Origin: Hypericibacter terrae
GTDB lineage: Bacteria > Pseudomonadota > Alphaproteobacteria > Dongiales > Dongiaceae
Assembly: GCF_008728855.1 (NCBI RefSeq)
Contig: NZ_CP042906.1
Span: forward strand, 992,001-1,056,000
Reading direction: 5' to 3'
Length of the DNA: 64,000 nucleotides
The position numbers and the translations under genes were made by a program. Of this stretch, positions 53,354 to 62,250 are shown piece after piece; the first letter of the stretch is position 1; every line of letters starts with the position of its first letter. A model generated the notes under the pieces. That model was not told where the DNA came from, did not search any database, and worked only from the letters and a program-made list of their open reading frames with translations.

Positions 53354-54090
53354 GCGATCCGCCAGACGCGCTTGATGGCCAGGGAAGCGCTCAGCATGAC
53401 CGCGAAGAACAGCGGCTCCCAGCCGCGCAGCCAGGCGGGTCCCATCCGCAGCATTTCCTGGGCCGGCAGTGCGATCTCGACACGGTCGACGGCGCTGTCG
53501 GCGGGAAGATAGCCCGCGGGATTGCCGACCAGCGCGTGCCACCAGCGCCGCTTCTCCACGACCGGCACCGGCTTCGGCAAGGGAATCGAGGTCGCGACCG
53601 CGCCGCTGGGGTCGCGCAGCAGGAGGCGATGCTGTTCGGGCCGCATCGCCTGATGCGGCACGACCGAGAGTTCCGCGGCGACACCGGCGGCGGCGGGCGA
53701 GGCGGCCACGTCCACCGCGGTGTCATTGTCAGGGAAGCGGTAGCCATAGCTGGTCGAGAGCCAGGCCAGCAGGGCGAGGATCGGCAGCATCGCCAGCAGC
53801 ACACCCGGCAGCACCAGCCCGATGCGCCGCAGGGCCGTCTTCAGCAGGTTGCGGATCAGCGGCCAGGCCTCGGCGAACTCGCCGTCATAGCCGTCGAGCG
53901 CGCGGCGCGCGGCCAGCGCGTCGCTCTGCGCCCGGACGATCCGGGCTTGCGGCGAGGCGAAGCGATAGATCGCCATCGAGAGCGCGGCCGCGATCATCGC
54001 CCAGAGCGCCAGACGACCGGGGGCCGGCAGCGCCTGCATCATCTGGTCGAGCCAGCCGAAGGCCAGTCCCGGCCAATCGAGCGCGCCCAT
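53350..54090 (-). CDS. Three-helix membrane protein resembling EMC3/YidC-like insertases
   Basis: The 246-residue protein has helix 1 near 28-46 and a basic, coiled-coil cytoplasmic stretch with ARIVRAQSDALAARRALDGY. Helix 2 is near 92-112 (GLVLPGVLLAMLPILALLAW). A soluble region of about 110 residues, probably periplasmic, and a C-terminal helix near 228-243 complete it. The helix / coiled-coil / LP-rich helix order recalls DUF106/EMC3 and other Oxa1-type proteins. This is inference from layout only. It overlaps the sulfotransferase gene, and GGAGG lies before its ATG. Confidence 0.7.
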   Translation of the reverse strand: MGALDWPGLAFGWLDQMMQALPAPGRLALWAMIAAALSMAIYRFASPQARIVRAQSDALAARRALDGYDGEFAEAWPLIRNLLKTALRRIGLVLPGVLLAMLPILALLAWLSTSYGYRFPDNDTAVDVAASPAAAGVAAELSVVPHQAMRPEQHRLLLRDPSGAVATSIPLPKPVPVVEKRRWWHALVGNPAGYLPADSAVDRVEIALPAQEMLRMGPAWLRGWEPLFFAVMLSASLAIKRVWRIA

Positions 54091-54117
54091 GAGCGACTCC
54101 TCCGTCCAATGTGACGA

Positions 54118-54387
54118 TCAGCGGTGCTGGGGGGTGCGGCGAACCTCCGACCCGGCAATGACGGTCGGGCGGGGATCGGATTGTGCGTCCGGTTTGCGGC
54201 GGCGCTTCAGCCAGCGCCGGACCGGCCAGGCCACGACGAATCCGATGGCGGCGAAGAGGGCGAGGAGCAGGCCCCAGAGCGCGCCCAGCAGGCTGAGGCC
54301 CGCGCCGGGGCCGACATAAGCGAAGGCGGGCTGGGCGAGGGTCGCAGCCCCGAGGATGACCGCGACGGCGACGATAAGCTTGTTCAT
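54118..54387 (-). CDS. Small secreted or membrane protein with AYVGPGAG motif
   Basis: The 89-residue protein has a signal-like N-terminus (KLIVAVAVILGAATLAQPAF) and the motif AYVGPGAGLSLLG leading directly into a second helix (ALWGLLLALFAAIGFVVAWP) and a basic WPVRRWLKRRRKP tail. AAGGAG lies 7 bases before the ATG at 54387; a TTG at 54393 is less likely. It is within the sulfotransferase/arylsulfotransferase cluster. Similar small AYVGPGAG proteins occur beside envelope polysaccharide or sulfatase genes, from memory only. Confidence 0.75.
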   Translation of the reverse strand: MNKLIVAVAVILGAATLAQPAFAYVGPGAGLSLLGALWGLLLALFAAIGFVVAWPVRRWLKRRRKPDAQSDPRPTVIAGSEVRRTPQHR

Positions 54388-54437
54388 TCCCAATCTCCTT
54401 GCTTGATCAGTTTCTCTTGAGCCGTACGGTTCCCCTT

Positions 54438-55859
54438 CTATTGCGGCGCGAGCCAGCCGCCGACCTGGTCGGCCGTGAAGCGCGCGCCCCCGGTGACGAT
54501 CGGAATGCGCCGGTCGGCAGATCCGCCCCGCACCGGATTCATGTATTCCCAGGCGATCTCGCCCTGCGCCGTGACTTCGACGAGACGGCCGCCGTCGGAT
54601 TCCGTGATCAGGCTGTTGCCATCGGGCAGGCGCTGCACGTTGGATCGCAGCACGCTCTCGAGCGGATGGCCTGCCGCGCCGTCATATTCCCAGGCGATGG
54701 TCATGTCGGCGGGATCGATTTCCAGCAGGCGCGAGCTGCCCAGCGGACCGACATTGCCGAGATTGTCGAACATCAGAAGATGGCCGTTCGCCAGCAGCGA
54801 CGGATCATGCTGTCCCAGCCAGGGCCCGCGCGCAGCCCAGACGAAGCGGCCCTGGCGCGGATCGAGCACCGCGAGCAGGCTTGCCTCGCGGAAGGAGAGC
54901 AGCACGTCGCCCGCCTGCCACGCGGCCGGCGCATCGGCGGCTTTCGCGTCGATGGGCTTGGCGGCGTTGGCATGGAGCGGATCCTGGCGGCCATAGTCGG
55001 ACAGGGCCGCGAGGAACTTGCGATAGGGCGAGGCCGCCATCGCGTCCAGGAGCGAGATCTTCTGCTCCACCTTTCCGTCGGGCGAGAGGACCACGAGGAA
55101 ATCCTCCAGCATCGGCGTCTCGAGCTGGGGCATGCTGCCGACCGGCTGGTCGCGGAGCCGGTGAGTGAGGGTATAGATCCGTCCGTCCGCGCCGACTTCG
55201 ACATCGTGATGGACGCGGTCGAGATATTTCCAGATGACCTTCGAATCCTTGGTCATCTTCACCAGCCCCAGGCCCCAGGGCGTATCGCCGACGCCGCTGT
55301 AGACGGCCAGGATATCGCCGTTGGGGAACAGATGGACCTTGTCGAAGCTGACGAAGCTGTCGGGCCGCGGCTTCGCCACGACCGAGCTCGAATCCCACAC
55401 CTGGCTGAAGGGCAGGCGCCATTCATGGACGATGCGGCCGTTCATATCGATCAGATAGGCGGCGGCATCGTGGCCGGAGCTGTAGAGCGTGAAGCCGGGG
55501 AAGGCCTTGCCGCTGTCGGCGACGGTCACGCCGCGCTGCTCGCTGCGCGCATCGGCCCAGAGATCGGTCTGCAGCGGCTCCTGGTAGTGAATCGCCTTGT
55601 CATAGAGCGCCATGCCGGCGCTGTAGGCGTCCTTCAGCAGGCCATAGGGCGGCAGCTTGTCCAGCACCACGTAGGCGCCGCCGACAAAGGCGAGAAAGCA
55701 GCAGCAGAGCGTGAAGATCATCGCGCCTGTCCGCGAAGGCTCCGCATCGGCCGGCGGCGCCGACAGGCGCAGCCTTTCTCCACCCCGATCCCGCCCGGTG
55801 CCGAAGGGCGGCGTCGGACCGAGAAGCGTCGGGTCGAGCTGGGGTCGTTCGAGGGACAT
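54438..55859 (-). CDS. Membrane-anchored arylsulfotransferase (ASST) family protein
   Basis: The 473-residue protein has one N-terminal membrane helix (47-67, AMIFTLCCCFLAFVGGAYVV) and a beta-propeller of ASST type. Blade motifs include RVHHDVEVGADGRIYTL, GQHDPSLLANGHLLMFDN, and SNVQRLPDGNSLITESDGG then LVEVTAQGEIAWEY. ASSTs move sulfate between phenolic donors and acceptors without PAPS, through a catalytic His; which His serves here is not settled. The propeller would be periplasmic. It is the first gene of the cluster. Confidence 0.85.
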   Translation of the reverse strand: MSLERPQLDPTLLGPTPPFGTGRDRGGERLRLSAPPADAEPSRTGAMIFTLCCCFLAFVGGAYVVLDKLPPYGLLKDAYSAGMALYDKAIHYQEPLQTDLWADARSEQRGVTVADSGKAFPGFTLYSSGHDAAAYLIDMNGRIVHEWRLPFSQVWDSSSVVAKPRPDSFVSFDKVHLFPNGDILAVYSGVGDTPWGLGLVKMTKDSKVIWKYLDRVHHDVEVGADGRIYTLTHRLRDQPVGSMPQLETPMLEDFLVVLSPDGKVEQKISLLDAMAASPYRKFLAALSDYGRQDPLHANAAKPIDAKAADAPAAWQAGDVLLSFREASLLAVLDPRQGRFVWAARGPWLGQHDPSLLANGHLLMFDNLGNVGPLGSSRLLEIDPADMTIAWEYDGAAGHPLESVLRSNVQRLPDGNSLITESDGGRLVEVTAQGEIAWEYMNPVRGGSADRRIPIVTGGARFTADQVGGWLAPQ

Positions 55860-56073
55860 GGATCAGCGATCCTGATCGGAACGAGACTGAATTCGATCGC
55901 TGCGGCCCGTTGTGATCAGCCGATAACCATCACTGTCCGAAGCGCATCCCCGCTTCGGTTTACGAACGCACAACATTCTCTTAAGGGCAAATATCGAGGC
56001 CGAGGGTGTTTCGCAACCCCTGCGATGTGGCGAGTTTGTGGCTCAGCCCGCTGCAACGGGCCGCATGGCCTGC

Positions 56074-56640
56074 TCAGGGGCGCTTTTCGGGCTTCGAGAA
56101 ATCGCCGCCGGCGCCCTCGATCATGCTGACGCCGGTCTCGCGCTGGTAGATCAGGAGATCGAGCGACGGCGCTTCGCCGGCGATTTCGGTGACCAGCGTG
56201 TGGGCCTGGCCGCGATGATGAGTCTGGTGATTGAAGAAATGAAGCAGCAGCGGTGCCAGTTCCTGCTCGAGTTCGGCCGGGCTGCGGGTGGAGCGGTAGC
56301 GGATCGTGGCGCCGAGTGCCGTGTCCGTCAAACCGCCCATATAGAGAATGATCCGACGGTCAAGCGTCTCCCGGGCCTGGCGCAGATCGGCGAGATCGTG
56401 ATGGACGATGACATCGAGCCCGGCCGGCGCCTCGCCCTCGCCGGTGAAGCGCCGCATCCAGATGAGATCGCCGACCAGAAGGTGATTGAAGGTGCCGTGC
56501 AGAGAGCCGAAGAAGGCGCCGCGATCGGCACGGTAATCGCGATCGGGAATCGTCGAGGCCGCGCCAAAGAGCCGCCGGTTGGCCCATTGATTGTAGGCGG
56601 CCATCATGGTGAAGAGCGGCTTGACCGGAGAGATCGTCAT
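56074..56640 (-). CDS. DinB-family protein
   Basis: The 188-residue protein is a four-helix bundle of the DinB superfamily. The likely metal ligands are His in LHGTFNHLLVGDLIW near 50-64 and the pair in HFFNHQTHHRGQAHTL near 132-147. Members act as thiol-dependent S-transferases or have unknown roles. The ATG overlaps the moeA stop by 4 bases. Confidence 0.9.
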   Translation of the reverse strand: MTISPVKPLFTMMAAYNQWANRRLFGAASTIPDRDYRADRGAFFGSLHGTFNHLLVGDLIWMRRFTGEGEAPAGLDVIVHHDLADLRQARETLDRRIILYMGGLTDTALGATIRYRSTRSPAELEQELAPLLLHFFNHQTHHRGQAHTLVTEIAGEAPSLDLLIYQRETGVSMIEGAGGDFSKPEKRP

Positions 56641-57923
56641 CGCAGATCGCTGAAGGGGAGGAAATCGATCAGGTCGCCCGGCGCCACCGCGGTCACTTCC
56701 TCGGCGATCTCGACCAGCCCCGTGGCCGTCGTCATCGAGGTGAGGATACCGGAGCCTTCGCGCTCGAAGCGCTGCACCGCTTGTTTTCCGGTCGCATCGG
56801 TCTCGATCCAGCCGCGCAGGAATTCGCGCCGGTCGCGCTTCTTGCGCAGGGAGAAGGCGGCGGGCAGGCGGTAGCGCACCGGCTCCAGATCCGTGGCCCC
56901 CATCAGCCCCAGGATCAAGGGCCGCGCGATCCGCAGATAAGTGACCATGGCGGCCACCGGATTCCCCGGCAGGCCGACGAAGGGGACCGCGCGTCCGCCC
57001 GCATCGATCTGGCCCAGGGCCACGGGCCGGCCGGGCTTGATTGCCAGGCGCCAGAAATGCAGCCGCCCCATTGTGGCGATCGCCGCCTTGATGTGATCTT
57101 CCTCGCCGGTCGAGACGCCGCCCGAGGTCAGCAGCAGATCGTGATCGCGTGCCGCGACCTGCAGCGCGAGCCGCACCGCGTCGGGCCGGTCCGGCAGGAT
57201 GCCGAGATCGCTGACCGAAGCACCGCTCTGGCGCAGCAGGGCGCCGAGGATATAGCGGTTGGAATCGTGGATCGTGCCGCTGCTCAGCGGCTGTCCCGGC
57301 TCCGCCAATTCGTCGCCGGTCGAGAACAGCGCCACCCGCAGCCGGGTCCGCAAGGCGAGCCGGGCCTGTCCCGCGGCCGCGGCGAGGCCGATCTCCTGGG
57401 GACGCAACCGGGTCCCGGCTTCGAGAATCTTGCGGCCGGCGGTGACGTCCTCGCCGCGCCGGCGCCGGTTCTGGCCGCGCTTGAGACCGGCACCAATCAC
57501 GACGCTGTCGCCCTCGACCCGGCACTCCTCCTGCATCGCCACCGTGTCGGGGCCGGACGTCCCGTCCGGGCCCGTCGGCATGGCGGCTCCCGTGAAGATG
57601 CGCACGGCGGTGCCGCGCGGCTGAGGATGGCTCAAGGGATGGCCGGCGGCGGCACGACCCGCGATCGGCAGGCGCGTCTCGCCGGGGGGACCGAGGTCTT
57701 CCGCATAGACCGCATAGCCATCCACGGCGGCATTGTCATGGCCGGGCACGTCGAATCCGGCGATGACATCGGCCGCCAGAATCCGGTCCTGCGCCGCTTC
57801 GAGCGGCAGCGTCTCGGTACCGACGACGCAGTGGACGCGCTGGCGCAGCAGCGCCAGGGCCGTCTCGAGCGGCATCAGCGGCTCGCTGTTGGAAAAGCAA
57901 TCGCGATCGAGCGACGGGGTCAT
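56637..57923 (-). CDS. moeA: Molybdopterin molybdenumtransferase
   Basis: The 428-residue protein has the MoeA domain order: N-terminal LALLRQRV and VIAGFDVPGHDNAAVDGYAV, the RIFTGAAMPTGPDGTSG region, GRVALFSTGDELAEPG, SGGVSTGEEDHI and the C-terminal beta barrel ending LIDFLPFSDLR. It inserts molybdate into molybdopterin. The ATG overlaps the mobB stop. The gene order pgsA-mobB-moeA-dinB is tightly overlapped. Confidence 0.94.
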   Translation of the reverse strand: MTPSLDRDCFSNSEPLMPLETALALLRQRVHCVVGTETLPLEAAQDRILAADVIAGFDVPGHDNAAVDGYAVYAEDLGPPGETRLPIAGRAAAGHPLSHPQPRGTAVRIFTGAAMPTGPDGTSGPDTVAMQEECRVEGDSVVIGAGLKRGQNRRRRGEDVTAGRKILEAGTRLRPQEIGLAAAAGQARLALRTRLRVALFSTGDELAEPGQPLSSGTIHDSNRYILGALLRQSGASVSDLGILPDRPDAVRLALQVAARDHDLLLTSGGVSTGEEDHIKAAIATMGRLHFWRLAIKPGRPVALGQIDAGGRAVPFVGLPGNPVAAMVTYLRIARPLILGLMGATDLEPVRYRLPAAFSLRKKRDRREFLRGWIETDATGKQAVQRFEREGSGILTSMTTATGLVEIAEEVTAVAPGDLIDFLPFSDLR

Positions 57924-58435
57924 CCGGCCGGTCGGCGCGCCGTCAGCCCGCAATAATCCAGGATGAAATCTGCGATCATCCGGGTGTCGTTCAGCGCCAG
58001 CACCGGCAGCGTCACCTCCGGCAGGGGGCCGTCGCTGGCGACCGCGACGATATGCGCATCCTCGGGATGGAGCAGGGGCTTGCCATTAGCCCGGCGATAG
58101 ACCTCGAGCTTGGGATGGGACTCGCGCTTGAAGCCCTCGATCAGCAGCAGATCGACCGGCGTCATCTGCCGCATCAGCTCGGCCGCGCTCGGTTCCGGCC
58201 CGCCGCGATTCTCATGCATCAGGGCCCAGCGATTGATCGAGGACACCACGACTTCCGTCGCTCCTGCCGAGCGATGGACATAGGAGTCCTTGCCGGGCTG
58301 GTCGATATCGAAGTTGTGATGGGCATGCTTCATGGTCGAAACCGTGAGGCCGCGCCCGATCAGCTCGGGCAGCAGGCGCATCATCAAGGTGGTCTTGCCG
58401 CTGCCGCTCCAGCCGGCGAGGCCCATCACTTTCAT
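57920..58435 (-). CDS. mobB: Molybdopterin-guanine dinucleotide biosynthesis protein B
   Basis: The 171-residue P-loop protein has GLAGWSGSGKTTLMMRLLPE at the N-terminus, TMKHAHHNFDIDQPGKDSYV and LLLIEGFKRESHPKLEVYRR. It binds GTP and helps attach GMP to the molybdenum cofactor. The start overlaps the pgsA stop and the stop overlaps moeA. Confidence 0.95.
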   Translation of the reverse strand: MKVMGLAGWSGSGKTTLMMRLLPELIGRGLTVSTMKHAHHNFDIDQPGKDSYVHRSAGATEVVVSSINRWALMHENRGGPEPSAAELMRQMTPVDLLLIEGFKRESHPKLEVYRRANGKPLLHPEDAHIVAVASDGPLPEVTLPVLALNDTRMIADFILDYCGLTARRPAG

Positions 58436-59004
58436 CGCGAGCCCTCGCCCTCGCTCTGCATATGGCGCAGGCCCGTGACCAGGTAATCATAGCCGGTGAC
58501 GAGCGTCAGCAGGGCCGCGACCCAGAACCCGATCTCGCCGATGAGGCGGATCGGCAGGGCGGCGGGGCCGGCATCGCCGAGGATCAGGAATCCCAGCGCC
58601 ACCATCTGCACCGTGGTCTTCCACTTGGCCAGCATCGAGACCGGCACGCCGACCCGCAGCTCGGCCAGGAATTCGCGCAGGCCCGAGACCAGGATCTCGC
58701 GGCACAGGATCACCACGCCGGCGAGCACGGTCCAGCCCGAGATATAGCCCAGCGCCGTCATCACCACGATGGCGGCGGCCACCAGCAGCTTGTCGGCGAT
58801 CGGGTCGAGGAAGCGGCCCAGCGCCGAGGTCTGGCTCCAGCTGCGCGCCAGATGGCCGTCGAAATAGTCGGTGATGCAGGCGACCGCATAGACCGCGCAG
58901 GCAGCCCAGCGCCAGACATCGCCCGGGAGATAGAGCAGCGCCACCAGGAGCGGGATGGCGACGATCCGCGAGAGTGTCAGAAGGTTGGGCAGGCTGGTGA
59001 TCAT
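58432..59004 (-). CDS. pgsA: CDP-diacylglycerol-glycerol-3-phosphate 3-phosphatidyltransferase
   Basis: The 190-residue membrane protein has the CDP-alcohol phosphotransferase motif with DYFDGHLAR, eight residues, then GRFLDPIADK near residues 43-69. Four to six helices are present. It makes phosphatidylglycerol-phosphate. In this clade it usually follows uvrC, as here (144 bases). Confidence 0.95.
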   Translation of the reverse strand: MITSLPNLLTLSRIVAIPLLVALLYLPGDVWRWAACAVYAVACITDYFDGHLARSWSQTSALGRFLDPIADKLLVAAAIVVMTALGYISGWTVLAGVVILCREILVSGLREFLAELRVGVPVSMLAKWKTTVQMVALGFLILGDAGPAALPIRLIGEIGFWVAALLTLVTGYDYLVTGLRHMQSEGEGSR

Positions 59005-59148
59005 GACGTTGAATCGACAAATTTATGACGGGAATTCCGAATCGCCCCGGCGGGGTCGGCGGGCGGGGGGAGTTTAGGGGCTGGCACCGGTTTTGTCATG
59101 GCCGCCCCGGCGCAGCCCTGAACCCTCCTGCGCGCGTCCCGGAACGCC

Positions 59149-61230
59149 TTATTGGCCGTGGAAATGGTCGTAAATCTTCTTGGCGACCGCTTCATTGATG
59201 CCGGCGACCTGGGTCAGGTCGGTCAGGCCAGCGCGCGCCACCGCCTGCGCCGATCCGAAATGCAGCAGGAGCGCCTTCTTGCGCTTGGCGCCGATGCCGG
59301 CGACCTCGTCCAGCAGCGAATGGCCGATCTGCTTCGACCGCTTGGCGCGATGGGTGCCGATGGCGAAGCGATGGGCCTCGTCGCGCAGACGCTGCAGGAA
59401 ATAGAGCACCGGATCCTTGGGCTCGAGGCTGAAGGGCGGCTTGCCCGGCATGAAGAACCGCTCGCGGCCGGCATCGCGGTCGGGACCTTTGGCAATCGCG
59501 ACAATCGCCACGTCGTCGATGCCGAGCTCGGCAAAGACCGCGAGCGCCGAATTGAGCTGCCCCTGGCCGCCATCGAGCATGACCAGGTCGGGCCAGGTCC
59601 CGCGCTCGCGCTCCGGATCTTCCCTCAGCGCCCGGGCGAAGCGGCGCTCCATCACCTCGCGCATCATGGCGTAATCGTCGCCGCCCGTGGGCGCCGGCAG
59701 CGCCGCCACCGCCTCGGCCGGCGTCGGCTCGCTCTCGAGCTGGAAGGCTGGCGAAGGTTCATGCAGCGTCGCGGGCGCGGCGGGCTCGGTCGAGGGCTTG
59801 GGCCGGTCCCTGCCGCCCTTCGGCCCGACGATCGCGAATTTGCGGTAGGCGTTTTTCATGAGGCCTTCGGGTCCGGCCACGATCATGGCGCCGTATGCAT
59901 GGCGGCCCTGGATATGGCTGTTGTCATAGACCTCGATGCGGTTCGGCGGCGCATCCAGGCCCAGCGCCTGGGCGACCCCGTCCAGCAGCTGGCGCTGGCT
60001 CGCATTCTCGGCCATGCGCCGGGCCAGGGCCTCGCGCGCATTGGCGAGCGCATGGTCGATCACGCGCCGCTTCGAGCCGCGCTGGGGCACCAGCAGCTCG
60101 ACTTTGCGGCCGGCCGACACGGTCAGCGCCTCCGCGAGCAGCTCTTCCTCGGCGGGCTTGTCGCTGAGCAGGATCAGCCGCGGCGGCGTCTTGTTCTCGT
60201 AGAACAGGCCGATGAAGGCCGCCAGCACCTCCTCGAGCGCCGTCTCGCGGTCATGCGACGGGTAATAGGCGCGGTTGCCATAGTTCGAGCCGGCGCGGAA
60301 GAAGAACACCTGAATGCAGGTCTGGCCGCCCGCCTGATGCGCGGCGATGACGTCGGCCTCGTCGATATCCTCGACATTGATGTCCTGGTGCGCCTGCACC
60401 TGGGCCAGCGCGCGGATACGGTCGCGCAGCTTGGCGGCGGTCTCGAAATCGAGCGCCTCGCTGGCGCCCTGCATGGCCAGGGCCAGGCGCTGCTGCACGG
60501 CGCGGCTCTGGCCGGACAGGAAATCATGGGCTTCCGCCACCAGCTCCGCATAGTCGGCCTGGTTGATCCGGCCGACGCAGGGCGCCGAGCAGCGCTTGAT
60601 CTGGTAGAGCAGGCAGGGCCGGGTCCGCGCGCTATAGACGCTGTCGGAGCAGGAGCGCAGCAGGAAGGCCCGCTGCAGCGCGGTCAAAGTGCGGTTGACC
60701 GCGCCTGCCGAGGCGAAGGGTCCGAAATACTCGCCCGGCCGCGAGCGTGCGCCCCGATGCTTGGTAATCTGCGGCGCCGGATGATCGGCTGTCACAAGGA
60801 TGTAAGGAAAGCTTTTGTCGTCGCGAAGCTGGACGTTGTAGCGGGGCCGCATCCGCTTCACGAGATTGCTCTCGAGCAGCAGCGCTTCCACCTCGGTGTG
60901 CGTCACCACCACTTCGAGGCTCTGTGTCTCGGCCACCATGCGCTTGAGGCGCATCGGCAGGCGGTCGGTCTGGGTGTAGGAGGTGACGCGACGCTTCAGG
61001 TTGCGCGCTTTGCCGACATAGAGCGCGTCGCCGGCGGCGTTCAGCATCCGGTAGACGCCGGGCGAGGAGGGCAGGGTCTTGAGATGGGCTTCGAGCAGCG
61101 CGACGCCTTCGGCGAGGCTGGGCGCTCGCGCGCGTCTGGGCGTCGGCGCAGCGGGATCGGCGGCTTCGCGCGCCAACGGGTTGCGTCCCGTTGCGGGGTC
61201 CGGCGTGTCGTCCGGGCGGTCAGGCTTCAT
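59149..61230 (-). CDS. uvrC: UvrABC system protein C
   Basis: The 693-residue protein has a GIY-YIG nuclease domain near 52-90 ([20 protein letters not shown]), the Cys-rich [15 protein letters not shown], a UVR motif ([16 protein letters not shown]) and the RNase H-like domain with [11 protein letters not shown]. The C-terminal HhH domain ([20 protein letters not shown]) completes it. It makes both incisions in nucleotide excision repair. The N-terminal 40 residues are a charged extension. An Ala/Pro linker near 480-520 lies in the nuclease region. Confidence 0.96.
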   Translation of the reverse strand: MKPDRPDDTPDPATGRNPLAREAADPAAPTPRRARAPSLAEGVALLEAHLKTLPSSPGVYRMLNAAGDALYVGKARNLKRRVTSYTQTDRLPMRLKRMVAETQSLEVVVTHTEVEALLLESNLVKRMRPRYNVQLRDDKSFPYILVTADHPAPQITKHRGARSRPGEYFGPFASAGAVNRTLTALQRAFLLRSCSDSVYSARTRPCLLYQIKRCSAPCVGRINQADYAELVAEAHDFLSGQSRAVQQRLALAMQGASEALDFETAAKLRDRIRALAQVQAHQDINVEDIDEADVIAAHQAGGQTCIQVFFFRAGSNYGNRAYYPSHDRETALEEVLAAFIGLFYENKTPPRLILLSDKPAEEELLAEALTVSAGRKVELLVPQRGSKRRVIDHALANAREALARRMAENASQRQLLDGVAQALGLDAPPNRIEVYDNSHIQGRHAYGAMIVAGPEGLMKNAYRKFAIVGPKGGRDRPKPSTEPAAPATLHEPSPAFQLESEPTPAEAVAALPAPTGGDDYAMMREVMERRFARALREDPERERGTWPDLVMLDGGQGQLNSALAVFAELGIDDVAIVAIAKGPDRDAGRERFFMPGKPPFSLEPKDPVLYFLQRLRDEAHRFAIGTHRAKRSKQIGHSLLDEVAGIGAKRKKALLLHFGSAQAVARAGLTDLTQVAGINEAVAKKIYDHFHGQ

Positions 61231-61669
61231 GGCGCCTGTCTCGGTCGGCGAGGTCCTCTGGCGAAGGAATCGCGCGGGAATCCTGGGGCGCTCTCAGATA
61301 TCCACGGAATCGGTGCATAACGCTGTTGATAATGGGGGCCGGCTTAGGGTTCGAGCCAGCGAATCCGTCCCTTTCACGTCATTGCCTATAAAATAGGCAT
61401 AAATCGTAACTGGTTGAAATCAAGCTACAAAAATAAATATTTGCATGAACTCTTGATGAAGGCCCGGCTCGGCCGCAGGCGCGGTTGCAAGCCCAATTTG
61501 CGCTCCCGCCCGCTGTGCACAACTCGGACCCCCGGAACCCCTGTCAAGCCTTTAACCAATAGTTCCGGCATTTCAAGGGGTTCAGCAGGGGCCTCGCATC
61601 CCGGAGTATGCAGATCCAAATATCCTGCGGGTTGTATTGGCGCTGCAGGTTAACGACCGGCGCCGCCGC
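61231..61669. other. uvrC / folB intergenic region with an AT-rich stretch
   Basis: This 439-base gap holds no supported gene. The part 61380-61445 is much AT-richer than its surroundings and contains the perfect palindrome TGCCTAT-AAA-ATAGGCA (61383-61399). It may hold the uvrC promoter. A TTCGAGCC segment near 61341 looks like a tRNA T-loop but lacks the matching stem. Confidence 0.4.
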
Positions 61670-62104
61670 TCAATGGCCCGGTCTGCGGCGCTCCACCTCG
61701 ATCCCGACGCTCAAGGCTTCGGGAAAAACATCGAGTTTTTCGATCCGCACTTTGGCATTCAGCACGCGGCGATCGGCAAAGCACATGTCGGCGATCCGCT
61801 CGCACAGCGTCTCGACCAGATTCACATGGCCGTTGCCGACCACATGACGGATTCCTGTCATCAATTCGCCATAACAGACCGTGTTCTCCAGCTCGTCATT
61901 GATCGGCCCATCAGCTTCCACCTCGAGCTCGAGATTGAGGCGGATCCGCTGGTTGGCGACCCGTTCATGTTGATGAACGCCGATCCGCGCCGACAGCACC
62001 AGGTCGCGGATGAAGAGGCGCATGGGAACGGGTTCGGACCGGCGCGCCGGGAACGCGCTCACCACCTTCTTCGTCGTCGCGCTCTTGGGCTTGGTGATGG
62101 CCAT
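61670..62104 (-). CDS. folB: Dihydroneopterin aldolase
   Basis: The 144-residue protein (from MAITKPKSATTKKV) has the FolB core MRLFIRDLVLSARIGVHQHE, RIRLNLELEVEADG, TVCYGELMTGIRHVVGNGHV and LVETLCERIADMCF. The C-terminal LDVFPEALSVGIEVERRRP includes the usual last strand. It splits dihydroneopterin to hydroxymethyl-dihydropterin in folate synthesis. The first 28 residues are a basic extension, and a start at 62155 cannot be excluded. Confidence 0.9.
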   Translation of the reverse strand: MAITKPKSATTKKVVSAFPARRSEPVPMRLFIRDLVLSARIGVHQHERVANQRIRLNLELEVEADGPINDELENTVCYGELMTGIRHVVGNGHVNLVETLCERIADMCFADRRVLNAKVRIEKLDVFPEALSVGIEVERRRPGH

Positions 62105-62250
62105 GGCGTTCGCCTTGTCTGTCAGAGAGATCGTCAATCGAAGAAGGTGCGCCAAGTCTCAAACCGGGCGCCGGGTCCTGTCAAAGTTGGGGAGCCGGCA
62201 GGGTCTCGGAAAGCCCCATGCCCGACGCTCGGAAACTGTAGCGCCGCCGC

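Noticed and set aside
59152-61320. 722-residue open frame antisense to uvrC
   Set aside because: It is a GC-skew shadow of uvrC with no family motif or ribosome site. UvrC shows clear domains on the other strand.
61335-61375. tRNA 3'-end or attachment site suggested by a TTCGAGCC segment
   Set aside because: The bases around it cannot form a five-base T-arm or an acceptor stem, and no integrase is nearby.
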